From Clostridium_AD frigoriphilum (GTDB lineage Bacteria; Bacillota; Clostridia; Clostridiales; Clostridiaceae), in NCBI RefSeq assembly GCF_036541405.1, contig NZ_JAZHFS010000009.1:124001-188000 (forward strand): a stretch of DNA of 64,000 nucleotides, given 5' to 3'. The notes beneath the pieces were generated by a model that was not told the origin of the DNA, made no database searches, and saw nothing but the letters and a program-made list of their open reading frames with translations. A program made the position numbers and the translations under genes. Below, piece after piece: positions 63,101 through 64,000 of the stretch (the stretch's first letter is position 1; the number at the start of each line of letters is the position of its first letter).

Positions 63101-63151
63101 ATGAAAATCAAAAAAGTTATTATACCGGTAGCAGGACTTGGAACAAGGTAA
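63101..63151 (+). pseudogene. 5' stub of galU (UTP-glucose-1-phosphate uridylyltransferase)
   Basis: ATG begins MKIKKVIIPVAGLGTR, the exact N-terminal nucleotide-binding start of GalU, and then meets TAA where FLPATK would follow. Only 16 residues remain. It lies directly upstream of an R2 repeat end. Confidence 0.7.
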
Positions 63152-63167
63152 CGGTATAGTTAATTCA

Positions 63168-63195
63168 AATAGACAGGTTATGTCTATAATGGAAA
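63168..63195 (+). repeat. dispersed intergenic repeat R2, 3' end only
   Basis: GACAGGTTATGTCTATAAT followed by GGAAAAATG matches the 3' ends of the copies at 31793 and 47162. It lies about 105 bases upstream of a GNAT gene. Confidence 0.6.
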
Positions 63196-63299
63196 AATGA
63201 ATATTTAATTAATGAATGTAGGGGGAAAGAATAACAGAGATATATCGACTATGCAAGAAAGTGCGAATTTATTAAAATCTTTTTAAAGGGGAAAAAGAG

Positions 63300-63821
63300 A
63301 TGGATATTATTAAGGGGAAGAAACAAGACCTATCAGGCATTCTTGATATAATTTCTAACTGTATAAAACATATGGAGAGTCAAAGCATATATCAGTGGAA
63401 TAAATTTTATCCAAATTCGGATATTATTGAAAATGATATTAAGAGTGAGCATTGTTACGTTTTAAAGGATAATGGCAAGTATATAGCATATGTGGCAATA
63501 AATGAAGAACAAGCTCCAGAATACAGTCAAATAAACTGGTTTACTGATGGTATAAAGGTATTAGTTATTCATAGATTGTCTGTTCATCCGGAATCTCAGG
63601 GAATGGGTATTGCAAAAAAAATGTTAAAGTTTATTGAAGAGGTAGCTACTAAAAATAACTATTCATGTATTAGATTGGATGCTTATAGTGGAAATGAAAC
63701 AGCACTTAAATTATATGAGAATTTTGGTTATAAAAAAGTGGGGCAGGTATATTTTCCTTGGAGAGACATTCCTTTCTATTGTTATGAGAAAAATATAAAC
63801 AGTACTTTGTTATGCTATTGA
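63300..63821 (+). CDS. GNAT family N-acetyltransferase
   Basis: The 173-residue protein has KVLVIHRLSVHPESQGMGIA followed by KKMLKFIEEVA (acetyl-CoA motif Q-x-M-G-x-A) and CIRLDAYSGNETALKLYENF plus GYKKVGQVYFPWRDIPFYCY, the complete C-terminal part of the GNAT fold. TTTAAAGGGG precedes the ATG. Substrate unknown. It is the third GNAT gene in the window that lies just downstream of an R1 or R2 repeat. Confidence 0.9.
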   Translation: MDIIKGKKQDLSGILDIISNCIKHMESQSIYQWNKFYPNSDIIENDIKSEHCYVLKDNGKYIAYVAINEEQAPEYSQINWFTDGIKVLVIHRLSVHPESQGMGIAKKMLKFIEEVATKNNYSCIRLDAYSGNETALKLYENFGYKKVGQVYFPWRDIPFYCYEKNINSTLLCY

Positions 63822-63961
63822 ATTAGAAAAGTTGTTCTATAAATATGACTATTTTGTAAACTTTTATATTTTAAGCCTCCATTATACCACAAAACAAGGA
63901 AAATTTCAAGCCTTGTACTGTTGATAATGAAGTGGTATTAATTATTAGAGGTGATAATTTT

Positions 63962-64000
63962 ATGGAGCAAAAAAGCATGACCGCATTGATAAGCGCATTT
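63962..64000 (+). CDS. start of a gene, possibly a SAM-dependent (leucine carboxyl-type) methyltransferase
   Basis: ATG 63962 follows AGAGGTG. Only 13 residues, MEQKSMTALISAF, are inside the window. This resembles the start of clostridial class I methyltransferases related to leucine carboxyl methyltransferase, but the fragment is too short for certainty. Confidence 0.4.
   Translation, partial: MEQKSMTALISAF

Noticed and set aside
1..64000. Search for rRNA, tRNA and replication origin
   Set aside because: No tRNA T-loop patterns, rRNA blocks or clusters of DnaA boxes were noticed by eye; a covariance search would be needed to exclude them formally.

Overview
The window is AT-rich (about 30% GC by eye). 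It has strong AGGAGG-type ribosome binding sites, frequent GTG and TTG starts, a thick-walled-Gram-positive style of signalling and ABC genes, and many protein families typical of Clostridium. I read it as a chromosomal accessory region of a Clostridium sensu stricto-like Firmicute. No rRNA, tRNA, CRISPR array or replication origin was seen.

Layout. 0-9 kb: single-gene units (Vat-type acetyltransferase, truncated Sua5, GNAT, metallo-beta-lactamase fold, HAD, flavodoxin, DUF1737, MerR/TipAS, methyltransferase-MarR pair, histidine phosphatase), interspersed with remnants. 9-10.4 kb: folA and thyA on the minus strand behind a small cysteine-rich leader ORF. 10.7-14.9 kb: a membrane protein with a membrane-anchored MutS-like ATPase, an alpha/beta hydrolase and an AraC regulator. 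15-20.6 kb: a GntR-ABC operon on the minus strand, then a response regulator-kinase-ABC-permease unit resembling bacitracin or lantibiotic resistance loci. 20.7-26.3 kb: oligopeptidase F, a tandem glycine riboswitch with an amino-acid permease, and a Suv3-like helicase.

26.6-37.5 kb is the most unusual part: an Sll1717-like P-loop ATPase, an orphan ORF, a tyrosine recombinase, a frameshifted HD protein, a NUDIX enzyme and a DUF4261-like protein. These are followed by a single-chain ABC-ATPase/TOPRIM (DUF4435-like) protein resembling a fused PARIS AriA-AriB, an ORF with a HEPN-type RNxxxH motif, and an atypical HGD/DFN kinase. It looks like a defence island. The recombinase 3' end recurs as fragments at 37.2 and 49.05 kb, in the same orientation, suggesting repeated insertion or rearrangement around it.

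37.9-52.6 kb: a DinG-like helicase of higher GC, small hypothetical genes, a minus-strand two-component system with a TolB-like propeller protein, a decayed hydrolase, a toroid-fold protein, GNATs, an HNH endonuclease, a cupin, an internally deleted phosphatase and a group II intron fragment. 52.6-58 kb: a five-gene minus-strand MacA-MacB-like efflux operon with its own two-component system. 58.1-60.6 kb: a collapsed pair of ABC exporter genes and a macrolide-type glycosyltransferase. 60.9-64 kb: an IS3 remnant, a hotdog-fold protein, a nitroreductase, a serine hydrolase, a galU fragment, a GNAT and the start of a methyltransferase.

Two families of dispersed intergenic repeats sit just upstream of many of the single genes. 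One forms a hairpin with a compensatory base change between copies. Gene remnants, mobile-intron and IS debris and recombinase fragments together indicate a plastic region. Functional calls are from protein motif recognition only; no database search was run.
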